NCBI GenBank assembly: GCA_013433145.1 | Contig: CM024175.1 | Coordinates: 868,001-932,000 of the forward strand | Origin: Ascaris suum | Lineage: Eukaryota; Nematoda; Chromadorea; Rhabditida; Ascarididae | Direction: 5' to 3' | DNA length: 64,000 bases | Shown here: in pieces, positions 21,801-31,190 of the stretch | How positions within the stretch are numbered: position 1 is the stretch's first letter | Layout: each line of letters begins with the position of its first letter | Position numbers and translations under genes: made by a program | Notes under the pieces: model-generated | Seen by the model: only the letters and a program-made list of their open reading frames with translations | What the model was told of the DNA's origin: nothing | The model's database searches: none

Positions 21801-24644
21801 AAAATGTATATTAGGAAAAATGAGCAGTAAATACAAAATTTGTACACAAAAAGGTTAAAGGTTTTGTATAATATAAATAAGCTCGTGTAAAATCGTAGCA
21901 AACTGAAACAAGAGGGGCTAAAATGCTTTCAGGAAATATGTTAATGATATTATGGAAAATCGCGCTGAAGGCTAAAATAAACTGCAAGATGGAGAGTTAT
22001 ATAAAAAGGAAGAGGAGGCAATCATAACGGAAAATCAAAGCCTAAGAACAGTCTAATATAAAAAGCTAGCATAAGAACTACAGTACGTTTAGACTATAGT
22101 TAGAAAGCTAGATGTATGCAACATACTAAGCTAATAATCCGTAAAGTTTAAGTTATAGAACAAAAAGATGCGTCATCGACACCGTGGATAATGATGTTTA
22201 GTGACAGATAAATCGAAGTGTCAGTGCTGACGACATCCAACTTACAATTCTAACCCGGGTAGAGCAGTATTTATATGACCTAAGTTAAATGTGAAACCCA
22301 TCTAAAAAATGAATAACATTTGAGGTTACTAAAAGATTCTGATGAGGAAATACTAACATTAAAAAGTGCCAGAACAAACTGCTATAAGCTAATCATATGA
22401 CAATATAAAAATGTAAAACTAGGAAAATAAATGCCAGTTCAAGATGTTGTGTGTGTAGTAAATGTAAAAGCCAATGTTCCATCATTCCTAATGCAGCATT
22501 TGGAAGCGTTAATCAATAATTCTTTGTGTATATGATCAAAACGAACGTACTATTAAGTGGTAAGACCTACATAAATCACTCCCTTATCCTGCATAGGTAA
22601 TAAGCGTAAGAAACTAAAGTCCATAAAAGATTTCGTAAAGCAAACTTTTGATACCTTGTCTATTGGGGTAAATAATTCTAGTTTGCTGAAATGCTGTATA
22701 TAAATATTTTTCCACTAGATTAAAATTAAGACCGTTGTCCCCATAATTTTTCAGCACTCCTTTACATTTTGTAACAAAATCTGCCTTAAATGAGCTCACT
22801 TCACTAAATCTATAAATTTGAGAAATTATGAGGTTTTTGTGTATGAACAATGTGATGTTACTGTCCATTTGAGTATATTTATTCATTGGTAAATTAAATT
22901 GATCGGTCTTGTCATAAACGCTTGAGAGATCATTGCAGGTAATGCACAAGTTTAAGTCCAAAAAATTAGCTGCGTGCCTGTGCACGTAACCTCAATCTGC
23001 AATGAATCTCCATAAACTAATTTAGCAATACTCTGAAAGTTAGCGGTATTGAATATCAGTAAATCATCAACGTACCTACAACAAATAGCATTAAAACGGG
23101 AAATCTTGGCATATTTATATTCCACAACAGACAAAGTAAGATCAGCTATATCAGGGCTGACATTGCCTCCCATGGGTACTCCTTTATACTGCCTGAAAAT
23201 GAAACCAACAAAGGCAACATAGCTTTCACTGATAATAAATTTAATTATTTCCATGATTTGTGCCCTATTCAAGGCAAGAGAATGCGCGTTGAACTCGCAA
23301 TTATCTGCGTAAAAAACAACGTTTTATTACCACAAACTTTGAGGTAAGCCTTTTGGAATTCTCAAAGCACACGTATGTTAAAAACTCTACAGCTTTAATG
23401 ATAAAGTCATGTGGTAGTGCCGTAAACAAAGTGGAGAAATCAGCAGCCAAAACCATTTTAACATGCTTACTATAATTGTTAATTATATCCAAAACGTTAT
23501 CAGAATTCTTTACAATGTAGTGATAATTGATCCTGCTTCTTTCACCTGCTGTATTACAAACAATTACGTAGATGGTTTTTAAGAAATTGTAAAATCCCGT
23601 GTAACAAACAGGATAAGGGTTTCAGGAAACTTTTATTAGCTCCCGCTAGATACCTAAACTCGTAGCGATTTTTGTATAGTTTGGGAATGGCAAACAATTT
23701 AGGTAATGTTGCGGTTTTCCTCCTTAATTTTAATGAAATACTTTTCGGGAAAATTACAGCGTGCGTTAATTCCATGTGTATTAGAATGCCCTATTTTAAC
23801 CAGTACTTGAGATTGACCCGGTGACGAGTATTATAAAATTTGTATAATTAACCCGGAAGTTATTATCATTTCCTAAAATTTAGTGAGCTCTTGAATGAAT
23901 TAGTGCATCTATAGATGTTAGGCTTATCTGACATGAACTTTTGAAACTAAAGTTGACAGAAGATAGTGAAGAATTTTGCAGGCATATCAGTCGAAACTGA
24001 TAAAATATGCACTTCTGTCTTTTAATGCAAAGGTTTAATTCATTTTATTGCATATGCAAATCAATGTTTTAAGAGCTCAACTGACTTGTGAGAAAAATAA
24101 TAAACATGTGCAAAAATATAATCCAACTTAGTAGGTTTTCATTTACTAGCAACGAGATAGTCCCTTAGGCAACTTATCATGAAATCAATATATAGAAATG
24201 GGACTGCCATGTCAATGAACATATGACGATCGGCACAATCATATAATAATCTATCCTTCCGAATCTTATCGAACTCTTATGATGATAGGGGAAAATATTG
24301 CCGTCATTGAACACTGTCAGGTAACTGGTTGAAAATGCTTCACATATTCGTTTTAAAAACTTTTATTAAATATTTCATCGGAATTTTCAAATCAGTGTGG
24401 TGGTCACAACTGAAAAGATTTTGGAAATTCAACGGATTCTCATTTCATTGACTTCATTCTCAGCACGCTATCTCGTAATCCAACAACGAATGTAATACAT
24501 ACCATTCGCGTTTATCGATGAAACACTTCTGTTAGCCGGTTTAGGCGCAATTGTTGGCTTTTGAGCGCTGATAGCCTCGAGGCGAGTTGCGACTAGCTCT
24601 AGCCTTTGAAGGATCTTCTCGATATCAACAGGTGAGGAGCTCAT
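753..24644 (-). CDS. Cyclase-associated protein (CAP), 12 coding exons, about 493 aa
   Basis: CAP binds actin monomers, helps cofilin take filaments apart and recharges ADP-actin with ATP in the cytoplasm. I joined coding exons, 5' to 3' on the minus strand: 24503-24644, 9783-9892, 8883-9104, 7930-8022, 7350-7451, 6770-6881, 4866-5011, 4092-4211, 3687-3779, 2981-3094, 1589-1735 and 753-833. All junction phases agree, and the product is 493 aa; animal CAPs are about 475. Domain order: oligomerisation helix (1-48), helical folded domain (about 49-223, with [10 protein letters not shown]), Pro-rich run (224-260), WH2 (about 270-300, with [14 protein letters not shown]) and beta-helix CARP domain (about 335-493, ending in [10 protein letters not shown]). 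Intron 1 is about 14.6 kb. An alternative long 5' exon may exist at 10482-12354. C. elegans has two CAP genes (cas-1, cas-2); I cannot say which this matches, so I give no symbol. Confidence 0.93.
1020..1120 (+). repeat. Dispersed repeat B, copy 1
   Basis: Shares GGCCTACATAAGTC followed by GCTTC, and then TCTACTCG and ACTACTTC in the same order, with 31040-31190. The spacing differs between copies, so these are old, diverged copies of one element. This copy sits in the last CAP intron. Confidence 0.5.
1589..1735 (-). CDS. CAP exon 11 (CARP domain)
   Basis: 49 codons containing [15 protein letters not shown] and [20 protein letters not shown], the best conserved block of the C-terminal domain. 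Acceptor ATTTTAG, donor TTT|GTAAGT, phase 0 at both ends. Confidence 0.92.
2981..3094 (-). CDS. CAP exon 10 (CARP domain)
   Basis: 38 codons, from [20 protein letters not shown] to [11 protein letters not shown], matching IKGKINSITVDNCKK..VFD of animal CAPs. The acceptor is a strong CTTTCAG. The donor fixed by frame is CAG|GTCATC, unusual after the GT. Confidence 0.92.
3687..3779 (-). CDS. CAP exon 9 (CARP domain)
   Basis: 31 codons with [20 protein letters not shown], then CENSVIQ. This is one turn of the parallel beta-helix that binds ADP-actin. Acceptor CTTCCAG, donor CAG|GTACGC, phase 0 at both ends. Confidence 0.9.
4092..4211 (-). CDS. CAP exon 8 (linker and start of CARP domain)
   Basis: 40 codons ending [14 protein letters not shown], where the beta-helix C-terminal domain begins. 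Donor GTG|GTATGT, phase 0. The acceptor is ambiguous: TTATTAAG|GGT at 4211/4212 gives 40 codons, while TTACAG|CAT at 4226/4227 gives 45. Both keep the frame. Confidence 0.85.
4866..5011 (-). CDS. CAP exon 7 (WH2 motif)
   Basis: Encodes [20 protein letters not shown], then [13 protein letters not shown] and [32 protein letters not shown] is the WH2-type actin-binding motif of CAP. The acceptor GTTTGAG|AT is non-canonical in its last bases but is fixed by frame and homology. The donor is CAG|GTATGT, phase 0. Confidence 0.9.
5112..5345. repeat. Degenerate tandem duplication of about 130 bp
   Basis: Two units, starting near 5112 and 5242. Both carry GACCAAA, AGCAACCA, TTCAATAAT and a GTGGTT..CACAAATC end. 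They lie in a CAP intron, beside exon 7. Confidence 0.6.
6770..6881 (-). CDS. CAP exon 6 (proline-rich linker)
   Basis: Acceptor TTTTCAG|GGT, 37 codons plus one base, donor CCTCCAG|GTTTGT. It encodes an Ala/Ser-rich stretch followed by eight consecutive prolines. In CAP proteins this segment recruits profilin or SH3 partners. Phase 1 at the end joins to the next exon to make an Asp codon. Confidence 0.85.
7350..7451 (-). CDS. CAP exon 5 (end of helical folded domain)
   Basis: 34 codons, from [20 protein letters not shown] to [12 protein letters not shown], matching HVEW...WTELQAYIKEFHTTGLAW of animal CAPs. The acceptor reads GTTGAAG|ATT. The donor placed by frame is CCA|GTTGGT, a weak site. 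A small extra exon between 6885 and 7345 could alternatively provide the junction. Confidence 0.85.
7930..8022 (-). CDS. CAP exon 4 (helical folded domain)
   Basis: 31 codons, from [20 protein letters not shown] to EHKNGDK. The family pattern here is PKPGP.VKEM.DAA.FYTNRVLKEYK. Acceptor ATTCTAG, donor AAG|GTTCGT, phase 0 at both ends. The 93-base exon is too short to stand out as an open frame, so it was found by homology to the family pattern. Confidence 0.9.
8883..9104 (-). CDS. CAP exon 3 (helical folded domain core)
   Basis: 74 codons containing [17 protein letters not shown], the most conserved signature of the CAP N-terminal helical folded domain, the part that binds cofilin-actin. The acceptor reads TTTAAG|AGC and is the least canonical acceptor that I still trust. 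The donor is ACAGTG|GTAAGT, phase 0. Confidence 0.92.
9783..9892 (-). CDS. CAP exon 2 (start of helical folded domain)
   Basis: Acceptor ATTTCAG, then [20 protein letters not shown] and [16 protein letters not shown]. This matches the first helix of the CAP N-terminal domain (family pattern: YD..L..P...YL..S..IG.DV). The exon has 2 + 36 codons and ends ATG|GTATTT in phase 0. Both the CAP first exon at 24503 and the long ORF at 10482-12354 offer a compatible phase-1 donor. Confidence 0.88.
10429..12354 (-). CDS. 641-aa disordered Ser/Pro/Thr-rich ORF; candidate alternative 5' exon of CAP
   Basis: This is the longest open frame in the window after joining nothing. The first in-frame ATG is at 12352-12354; an in-frame TGA lies about 60 bases upstream and a TAA at 10429-10431. 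The product has no domain I recognise. It looks disordered, rich in Ser, Thr, Gln, Pro and Ala, with basic phospho-site-like patches (for example [13 protein letters not shown]) and a proline patch (PIPPPKPQ). It lies inside CAP intron 1 on the same strand. A strong donor, TCAG|GTAAGG, lies at 10481/10482 and would end the exon after 624 codons plus one base. That phase fits the CAP exon at 9783-9892 and would give a protein of about 1070 aa. Alternatively it is an independent intronless nested gene. Open-frame length makes coding very likely; the link to CAP is inference. Confidence 0.75.
   Translation of the reverse strand: MYESVYFGTPKPFGQHSTAYRAVGGGAPVARPASSMAVLITPLPEKADETSTQDFTLVLGGDRSVSTNTESDQRGFKNLTSSSVSQSGGNERWMQADMPQKGRWNSSFALLESAAEPILSGQQNVASTQGGTFKAQYQQVATEVPVARQVPIQFEGQSSTRRPLLERKIIPVRIEGASLTNVNPYHKEYQSSQHSGVRRPNSAVPFGEHASSNVMLFSSEADVCLEKEQAQPRVTGQSTDVAANTATETSHFDRVQVFRGRQKPAEQPQRHNYTSLHYVPARPSFLQRRTSDSNLPSVVVASAATTVSSAAEQPDTPVTNAMVNVAKNVREELEHDPKFRQRAESMGEHIRRAPALTHHPPRQSPSLLQMESYFSNLQRHKSAMELSQTVPLTASAQPFNADAVHNIFSGTTTGSRDSGADASNAPSDTFHTPATSLSLPGSSVLSPQVQTTFSAKTLCEPSRSTLRKTPHVCLNGFNVQPRQVRSAPIPPPKPQMLDDGDNRDEEAAKTSIFKIRTANRTENIERTNKTDEPSNDIGTTISGQTIFVVRPHSLKFASTDEPTDISTAQCASSPPGILLKTSPYSTPDTTVSKPQKRVVFQCDEQSTRKMDTDDCRGGTTDGISGKANVSSEQINTDPTGR
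15325..15518 (+). CDS. Possible first exon of an unknown nested gene (opposite strand to CAP)
   Basis: ATG at 15325 opens 64 codons plus two bases that end at a canonical donor, GGGAG|GTGAGC. The predicted peptide starts [18 protein letters not shown] and continues with a Leu/Arg-rich helix ([16 protein letters not shown]). Base composition is less AT-rich than the surroundings. The open frame extends upstream to an ATG at 15115. A second short open segment, 15631-15684 (with MKNVTEEER), also ends in a strong donor, GAGAG|GTAAGA, in the same phase, which could mean alternative first exons. I do not recognise the protein, and no downstream exon was found. Confidence 0.3.
16879..16916. repeat. 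Perfect 13-bp inverted repeat with 12-base loop
   Basis: GCATTAGCTGACA at 16879-16891 is exactly reverse-complemented at 16904-16916. The stem is too short for a typical microRNA precursor. It lies in CAP intron 1. Confidence 0.8.
21628..21689 (-). other. Hammerhead-ribozyme-like core, degenerate
   Basis: On the minus strand CTGACGA (21683-21689) is followed by GGCC, a long loop, GGCC, GAAA (21635-21638) and CGTGGTC. The CUGANGA..GAAA..GUC order is the hammerhead core, and the GGCC pairs could form stem II. Stem I does not pair well, so it is probably inactive. It lies downstream of the reverse-transcriptase remnant on the same strand, where Penelope-like elements carry hammerhead motifs in their terminal repeats. 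ACGTTTCGGC at 21632-21641 recurs at 44621. Confidence 0.35.
22614..23775 (-). pseudogene. Decayed reverse transcriptase (Penelope-like or related)
   Basis: Four overlapping or adjacent frame pieces on the minus strand read in order as one reverse transcriptase. 23554-23775 has [17 protein letters not shown]. 23301-23492 has [13 protein letters not shown], with the first catalytic Asp. 22952-23272 has [15 protein letters not shown] and [10 protein letters not shown], the catalytic YVDD box. 22614-22985 has FLDLNLCI and a C-terminal thumb-like region. Frameshifts and stops separate the pieces, so it is inactive. The PMG..SP.IADL and YVDD pattern, without LTRs, suggests a Penelope-like or related element; the class is not certain. 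It lies inside CAP intron 1, on the same strand. Confidence 0.75.
24503..24644 (-). CDS. CAP exon 1 (start codon, oligomerisation helix)
   Basis: ATG at 24642-24644 opens 47 codons plus one base. The segment [20 protein letters not shown] is the heptad-like helix found at the N-terminus of animal CAPs, which drives oligomerisation. The donor reads AATG|GTATGT, phase 1, and pairs with the phase of the exon at 9783-9892 to make a Val codon. A clean TTTTCAG acceptor ends at 24678, 34 bases before the ATG, so the transcript is probably spliced there, either to an upstream 5' UTR exon or to a trans-spliced leader. The frame stays open through that leader (VRSYLVPEFTQ), so a further upstream coding exon cannot be excluded. 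Confidence 0.85.
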
Positions 24645-24730
24645 TTGCGTGAATTCCGGCACCAGGTATGACCTCACCTGAAAAGAAAATTTTATTCGCC
24701 TTTCAAAACTGTTCCATTAATGCAAAAAAA

Positions 24731-25055
24731 GTATAAAGGGGCTGATGTCCCCACGTATTCATTGCATGTTCTAGAATGGTCCTAGGGTCGAGCGGACCTA
24801 CGTGTGGCCGTTGGAGCCTTTGAGGAAATCGAGAGCAGCATGGAGTTCGCCTGGTGCGATCACAGATTCATGCCGACGGTCGGAGCCATCCGTGTGAACG
24901 AATCCCTACTTGTTTATCACCTTATTCTATAAATGTGATTAAATGTTCGCCCTCATACTTGTATCGCCTCGCAATTTACTCGACCGCACCTCGACAGAGG
25001 GTGCAGATCCTCAAAGACACCTGGATTACTAAATGAGCCAAGAGGAGCGGACGCT
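24731..25055 (+). repeat. Dispersed repeat A, copy 1 (about 325 bp)
   Basis: Aligns over its whole length with 31771-32095 in the same orientation. Shared blocks include GAGCAGCATGGAGTTCGCCT, GCGATCACAGATTCATGC, GCCATCCGTGTGAACGA, CCTACTTGTTT, TTTACTCGACC and GATGAGCCAAGA-type ends. It starts with a TATAAA-like motif. I see no terminal repeats and no intact coding frame. It sits just upstream of CAP exon 1. Confidence 0.85.
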
Positions 25056-25701
25056 TAGAGGAGAACAGCTGGGACAGTGCGACAACGGAAAGAGAAAGTA
25101 GCAATTTTCTAATGCACCTATTCAGGTAGTTGTCTATGACTCACATTCAAACAGTTCATCACTCTTTCGAACAAACAAGCAAGGAACTTTAGTTTGCAGA
25201 CTCCGTTGTCTCACAAACAAACGAACACACACACACACGTGCATCGATAAGAATGCTACACTGCGCTTTGTTATTGTTCGCTTTTAGGCGCTTAGTGGTA
25301 AAGTTTTCATAGGTGAGAACAGATGATAGAAAAACTGCTAGGACAATCACATCCAATCTCACCCAGCTGGTAGATTATTTGCGACGATGTCCACTAAAGA
25401 ACAAAATGACAACTCTCCAGCTATTTCCTGCAAGATAGACCATTCGAATAGATTCTTCGAACAAAAACGGACTTTCGGTGGCCACATTCGGCTACTTCTG
25501 CGATAAAATGGGCTCGTAGCCTTTATGAAATATTTGAGATCAATTATTACACATTCTATGCCGCCCACCTCTTGAGGCAATTTGATCAACACTAAAACTT
25601 CGGGGAAATCGCTGCTGGAAAGTACCGATTCGACAGGTAATTTTGAAAACTTGAGCCTTAAACATCGTTATTTGAAAGCTTTGAAAGCTCTTGTGGCAGT
25701 C

Positions 25702-25738
25702 GGCAGGCAGTCGCACAAAATTTGTGCGACTGCCTGCC
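25702..25738. repeat. Perfect 37-bp palindrome (18-bp arms, 1-base spacer)
   Basis: GGCAGGCAGTCGCACAAA is followed by a single A and then its exact reverse complement. The arms are GC-rich in an AT-rich setting, so it should extrude a stable hairpin. Confidence 0.95.
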
Positions 25739-25883
25739 AATGTTGCGCACTGAATTTTTAAAAATCAACTGCAGGAGAAACATGACGGCGAACATCTTAC
25801 ATTTCTGAAAGTAACACCTTACACTTCCGCAAGTACATATACACTTCTTACATTTCCGGAAGTATATAAGCATGTATATATAC

Positions 25884-25956
25884 ATATTATATTTATATTA
25901 TATTTATATTTATATTTATATTTATATTTATATATTTATATTTATCTATATTTATA
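25884..25956. repeat. ATATTT simple repeat
   Basis: About ten imperfect copies of a 6-base TA-rich unit. Confidence 0.85.
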
Positions 25957-26248
25957 AAACCTCTGTATTTCTAATAATTACAATAATGCATAGCATTTCT
26001 TTAAAAAAAAATTACATAAAAAGCATTAGAAGATGAATAAGAGGAATATGACAACGAAACGAAAGAAAATGAAGGAAGGTAATCGTAATTAAACAAATCA
26101 CCGCTAAAACATCACATAAAAACCTCCCACATCTTCTTCCTCAATGAAGAAATTATGGCGGCGGCGTGAATCAGCACCACAATTTGCGGTGGCGGCCAAT
26201 AGAGGAGGAGCTATCTCGATGTGACGTGCGTGCGGCTGACCCAAACGA

Positions 26249-26251
<3 letters not shown>

Positions 26252-26279
<28 letters not shown>
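26252..26279. repeat. (CA)14 microsatellite
   Basis: Uninterrupted CA dinucleotides. The open frames across it are by-products of the repeat. Confidence 0.95.
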
Positions 26280-26285
<6 letters not shown>

Positions 26286-28059
26286 AGCACGCGTCGCTCT
26301 AGCTCGAGTGGGATATGAGTCTATAGCTTACACTGGGATCGCTGCCTCAACACCATATGTCAATTGCCGGAGCTAAAATGTTGTTAGCTGTTTGGGGGAA
26401 GTTGTGTGATTAAATAAAATTCATACATGAATCGACTAAAAAATGATGGAAATTATGAAAATATAAAAAATTAGTGCAATTTTTCCGTATTAGATTCACC
26501 CAAAGCGGAAAATTTTCACACATTATGTCGAAACTCTTTTTTCATTGTCTTTGATTTAAGTTACCAAATTGCCGGATTTGTTTGAGGTTTGCAATTGTTG
26601 TCTCTCTCATAGCAAAAAAAAAAAGAAGAAATTTTAACTTCAAGAAATGAAATCGACAAGTTGACGGAAACGAAAGACCTCAACAGATCTCTCTCAAATG
26701 GTTCAATCGGAGCTACAGTTACCTGTCGATGCTAGGAATACATCTGTCGACGTGCATCTAAAACAAACAACGCGAAAGTGCCATGATTCAGAATGCAACT
26801 TCTTTATCATTAAAAGATGATGAAAATTCCCTTTGAAGTTGAAAAGTTTGATTGGTATTTGCGTTCCTTCCATTTCAGCGTCGGTATAAGTAACGCACGA
26901 CCGCATTTTATAGGATTAATCATAAATATGCTCATATTAACTCGACAAGGGATTCTTCTCTACCGCTCTAAATCATGGTGATATTGTTTCTTCTCATTAT
27001 TGCGCAATTTCTTGAAATAGTTGCATCGAGCTGAAAGAAATGCCTGAATGGCTCCTTTGTGGCTAAATGAATTGTCCATTTCAAGATGAGCGTTCTAACG
27101 TTCCTCCAAAAACTAAGAGCCGGTGATAAACGGTGCAAACGACCAGAACGTTGACTGATTTTTCTCTTCTCATAAAAAGACATTAAGATTCTTGAGCTAA
27201 CAAAAAAAGCGTTGAAAATTTGGCAAACAGCACAGGTGTAAGCGCTGCCGGTGTCATTGGGTTCCAGTTAAGAAGAAGTTTTATCGCCACAATTCCACTA
27301 AACTCTGTCCAAAAGACTTTTCACTGTGCTGAGCACTGAGATTAAATTTTGCTTTTCGCTAAACTCAGCAGTGTGAAAGAAGGTGAAAGAGTCAATTCGA
27401 TTCAACTGTTTGTGGTTCTAGAGATGGTGAACCCGGGTTAGAGGTACTGAGGGGAGGGCGAGAAGGGTATATGACGGACCTGGGAGCAGGTTCCGAGAAA
27501 AACCAATCGATATTCTCAACGCATTGAATACCGCCTCCAACCTTTTGCGATGAATAGTTCTGGATGAACTTCTAACACTAAATCTCTGTGTTTCTAAACT
27601 GGTCCCAATGAAGCTAGCAGTTGAAATGTTGAAATACAGAGATTTTCTGCTATTATGCAATGAGTCCCTTCGATAGAGTTAACAACGAAGTGAATCATCG
27701 GCGGAACGATTGCAATTATATATGCACAGACGAATTCCCTAAGAAGTTGACACTGAATCGACGTGCGGCGATTAGTGATACGAAAGATGTCACAACACTT
27801 CCGGTGGTTTCGATAAATCGTCCATAGAGAATCATTGCACAAAAACGATAGCAAGAGAAATCCCATTTATCCCTCTCTATTTTTACACATTTTATTGTTA
27901 TGGCTACTAGGGATATGCAATGTTGTCCATCATTTTAGCCAAGGAGGCATTGATCATTGTCACCATCATTCATAAAACATTTTTTTGTGTAATTTTGTAA
28001 ATTTGCATATACCGAGCGCATTCTGATGATGTCATATTTTTGCATATTTTGGTGTCTTT

Positions 28060-28183
28060 TGACCTATGTTGGTCTCCTGACCTATGTTAGTCTCCTGACC
28101 TACGCTGGTCTCTTGACCTATGGCGGTCTCTTGATCTATGGTGGTCTCATGACTTATGGTGTCCGTTGATCTATCCGGTCGCA
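28060..28183 (+). repeat. 18-bp minisatellite, about 6-7 copies
   Basis: The unit TGACCTATGNTGGTCTCC begins at 28060, 28078, 28096, 28114, 28132 and 28150, with a last degraded copy to about 28183. Confidence 0.9.
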
Positions 28184-31039
28184 TCGACTAGACAACACTC
28201 ATGCTAAAGTTTTCAATATTGAAAAATTTAGTGCACATCTATGTCCTCATTTATGATTATCTGTCTAATGTGTAGCAGCAATAAAAGACTTGCACGTATT
28301 TCATATCGAGCCAGTAGCATTAAAATAAGAAGTGCGCCAGGTGATTTGACACGATATGCGCTTTTCCATTATGTCATTTAAGCAATCAATTTCACGAAGA
28401 AACAACAAGCAAACGATGTGAGCAATGATACTTTTGTATTTTAGCTAACCCTATTGCCTTATTGCCTATAAAAGCTCCTCACAAAAGATTCGTTTTTTTC
28501 GTGACCCAACCTCTGTGAATACTTCCAGGTATTTTACCACCTCCAATTACCTGCCCCTACTTGATTACTTCCAACTTGATTTGAAAGTTGGCTAAACAGC
28601 ATCAATCATAATGTAGAATAACCATGTAGTGTACTTTGCAGCAATCAAATTTCGTTGTTGCGGATTCTATAATAGTAGAATTGAAACAGACAAAGAGGCG
28701 GATATGCATACGTACGTGAGTATACACAGAATCGGTTATTGCGGAAAACCCATCTTGTCGAGAGGAATCAACAGTCAAATGGTGTCACCGTTTTGTTGAT
28801 GATTACAACCTCCCGACTCTCGCATTCCGAATGTTTTTCTTAGTTGAATGTTTTCCATCTCGATGCCACACTTGAAACGCTTTTTTTGCTTTTCATTTCG
28901 TCTCTATGGAAATCTCTGCGAACGCTTTGTTTCCACAATCACTCGTGTTTAAGGATTTCCGACGACAGCTTCAAGATTCCTTAAAAGAATCCGACATTCT
29001 TGAATCTCACCCACTATCCTTTGCATCCCGGAGCAAGGATATCTGGTCCAGTTTAAGCAGTACTCTGTCATGAGCCTTGGTATTTACACTATCAACCGGA
29101 ATCACCAATTTTCTAGCCGATGGGAGGAGATATGGATGACAGAGAAAAAAGAAGAGACTCTAACCCTATCTCCAACAAAGCAAAATGAAAAGCATGCAGA
29201 AAGAAACCATTTCCTTCGCCTCACTCCTGCTTTCATGTATGGTTGGAGATGTAATGTACACAGAACTGGTCACTTACACAATTTATTTGAATTTTCTCGC
29301 TGCGACGATGAGAAAATAGAAAAGCGCACCTTTATGTTTCACTGAAACTACCTGAATTATTGAAGCGAATATAAAATTACTTTTCGAAGTAAATCGGAGG
29401 TAATTCTTACCTTACGATGGAATTTTTTGATAATTTGAACAAAAGGAGAGCTGCCGAACGCTAATAATTTATCATTTTTCAAACTACGTCTACAACTCTT
29501 TAATATGGTTTTGCATCATTATATATCGCTGTAGTTCCTACGATCTCTCATCTTCTTCTAATGGGGGGTGTTATATAATGAATAATTAATTCTATGGTTT
29601 CTTTGTTAAAGATTTCAGGTGTCTTGGTGTCTTGTTGTTGCTGTTAGTGTTTTGTTGGAGATCATTCAAAAAAATCGCTGCAACTGATATCGATAAGCTT
29701 TCTTCATATGCTCAGATATGTGATCCACAAGCTCCTCTGGTAAAAGAGAGTAAAATATGTGAAGCATTGCTTGCTGAAATAAAGGCTTGAACTATGGCTA
29801 TAAATCGATTCAGTTATCTAAATGAATGCTTTAGTTATTGAAATACCGGCATAAGAGGATTTAAGATAATGATCCGTGCTTACGCCTAAGACTATTATTG
29901 ACAGATGGTGGCTATATTGATTAAGTTTTATTGACAAACGGATGGCCGTTATCGAAAAAGGAAAATCATTGTACTCTGACTGTAACGACTCAAGTAAGTC
30001 ATCGTTATGTTCGTGGCATTAGTATGTATCCAACGTTTTAAACAGGAAATTTAGGCCACGTTTATATATGATTTTGAATGCGTTAGCGTAACGTAGCTCA
30101 TAACATGCAGTTAGCTGATTACCAAGAGTTCCTGTTTCGAAGCCAATCAGCTAGCGAGGTGGCACCTACGTGGACCTTTAAATTTTTGCAACTTTAGAAT
30201 GAAATGTGCGGAGTAAAATCTTATATAAGATAATTTTCTGCACGTTATCTGTCTAATGGAAAATATCCAAGGCAATACCAAAGGAATCGCTGGTGATTTA
30301 TTACCAAGAAACCGATCAGCTAAACAAATTTCAAACAAGAAAAAAAAAACGCTTTTAAGTCACATCCGGCCGGCTGAAAAACGGTTTCCTTAATAGCTAT
30401 CTCTAAGTTGTAGCAAAGATGAATTTTGAATGGAACTGGAGACAGAAATTCTCCCAACAGTATAAATAGCAACAAAAATTCATTCTTTTACAAAATTTGC
30501 GTAAAATTTACACAAAAACGAGAAAATTTTTCAACAAATTTCTCCACTCCCATCCAGCTTGGACCTTTTTCTTTATTCAGTTCTACTCCTTCGCCCTAAT
30601 CCAACAATAAATACTTGCATAGACGCATTTTGAAGTTTAACGTGGGAGAAGACTTCCTCAGCAACGGAAGATTTTGAAGTGAATTATTTCGCATATGAGA
30701 GCCTAAAAAAATGGCAATGTGCTAAAGGCCTTAAATGTTATGAAATTTGGAAAATACTTAAAGAATCTTGAGGAACTCTCAAAAATTTCAACATGCTGCC
30801 AATTATGCCAAATAAATCGGTTTTGAATAGTTGGCAATGAATCGGCCGCATTTTGAAAGATACAGAAAACGCTTGCTGCAATATGTGTTGTGTATGGTGC
30901 TAAGAGTCAAACCAAGATATCTACTTGTGATCTAAATCTATTTGTGATGTAACATTGCAACGATCATTTGCTCTTATGGGCGGTTCTCGTTCACTGTTCT
31001 TCGCGCAGTACCGTTGTCGACTTAGGTGCTTTTGGCCTA

Positions 31040-31190
31040 CCTGAGGCCTACATAAGTCGAGCTTCAGCCCTTCGAATTCGGTCTTCTCCATTCGACAGCT
31101 CCCAGATCGGCAGCCTTCTTGGTATCTCTCGCCTGTCGCCGTTTCTACTCGTTCCCGGGAGCTGTGGTGCTCCCCATAAACCACTTCGAA
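31040..31190 (+). repeat. Dispersed repeat B, copy 2
   Basis: Same ordered blocks as 1020-1120, with about 50 extra bases in the middle. Confidence 0.5.

Larger units (their letters stand above)
25060..31030. other. Intergenic stretch upstream of CAP
   Basis: Apart from the palindrome and the simple repeats I see no supported gene. A 90-codon ATG-initiated minus frame at 27594-27866 is rather hydrophobic, but it has no recognisable family or splice context. Confidence 0.4.

Noticed and set aside
27594..27866. ATG-initiated hydrophobic 90-codon frame, chemoreceptor-like at a glance
   Set aside because: No seven-helix continuation, no splice-site context and no conserved receptor motif.
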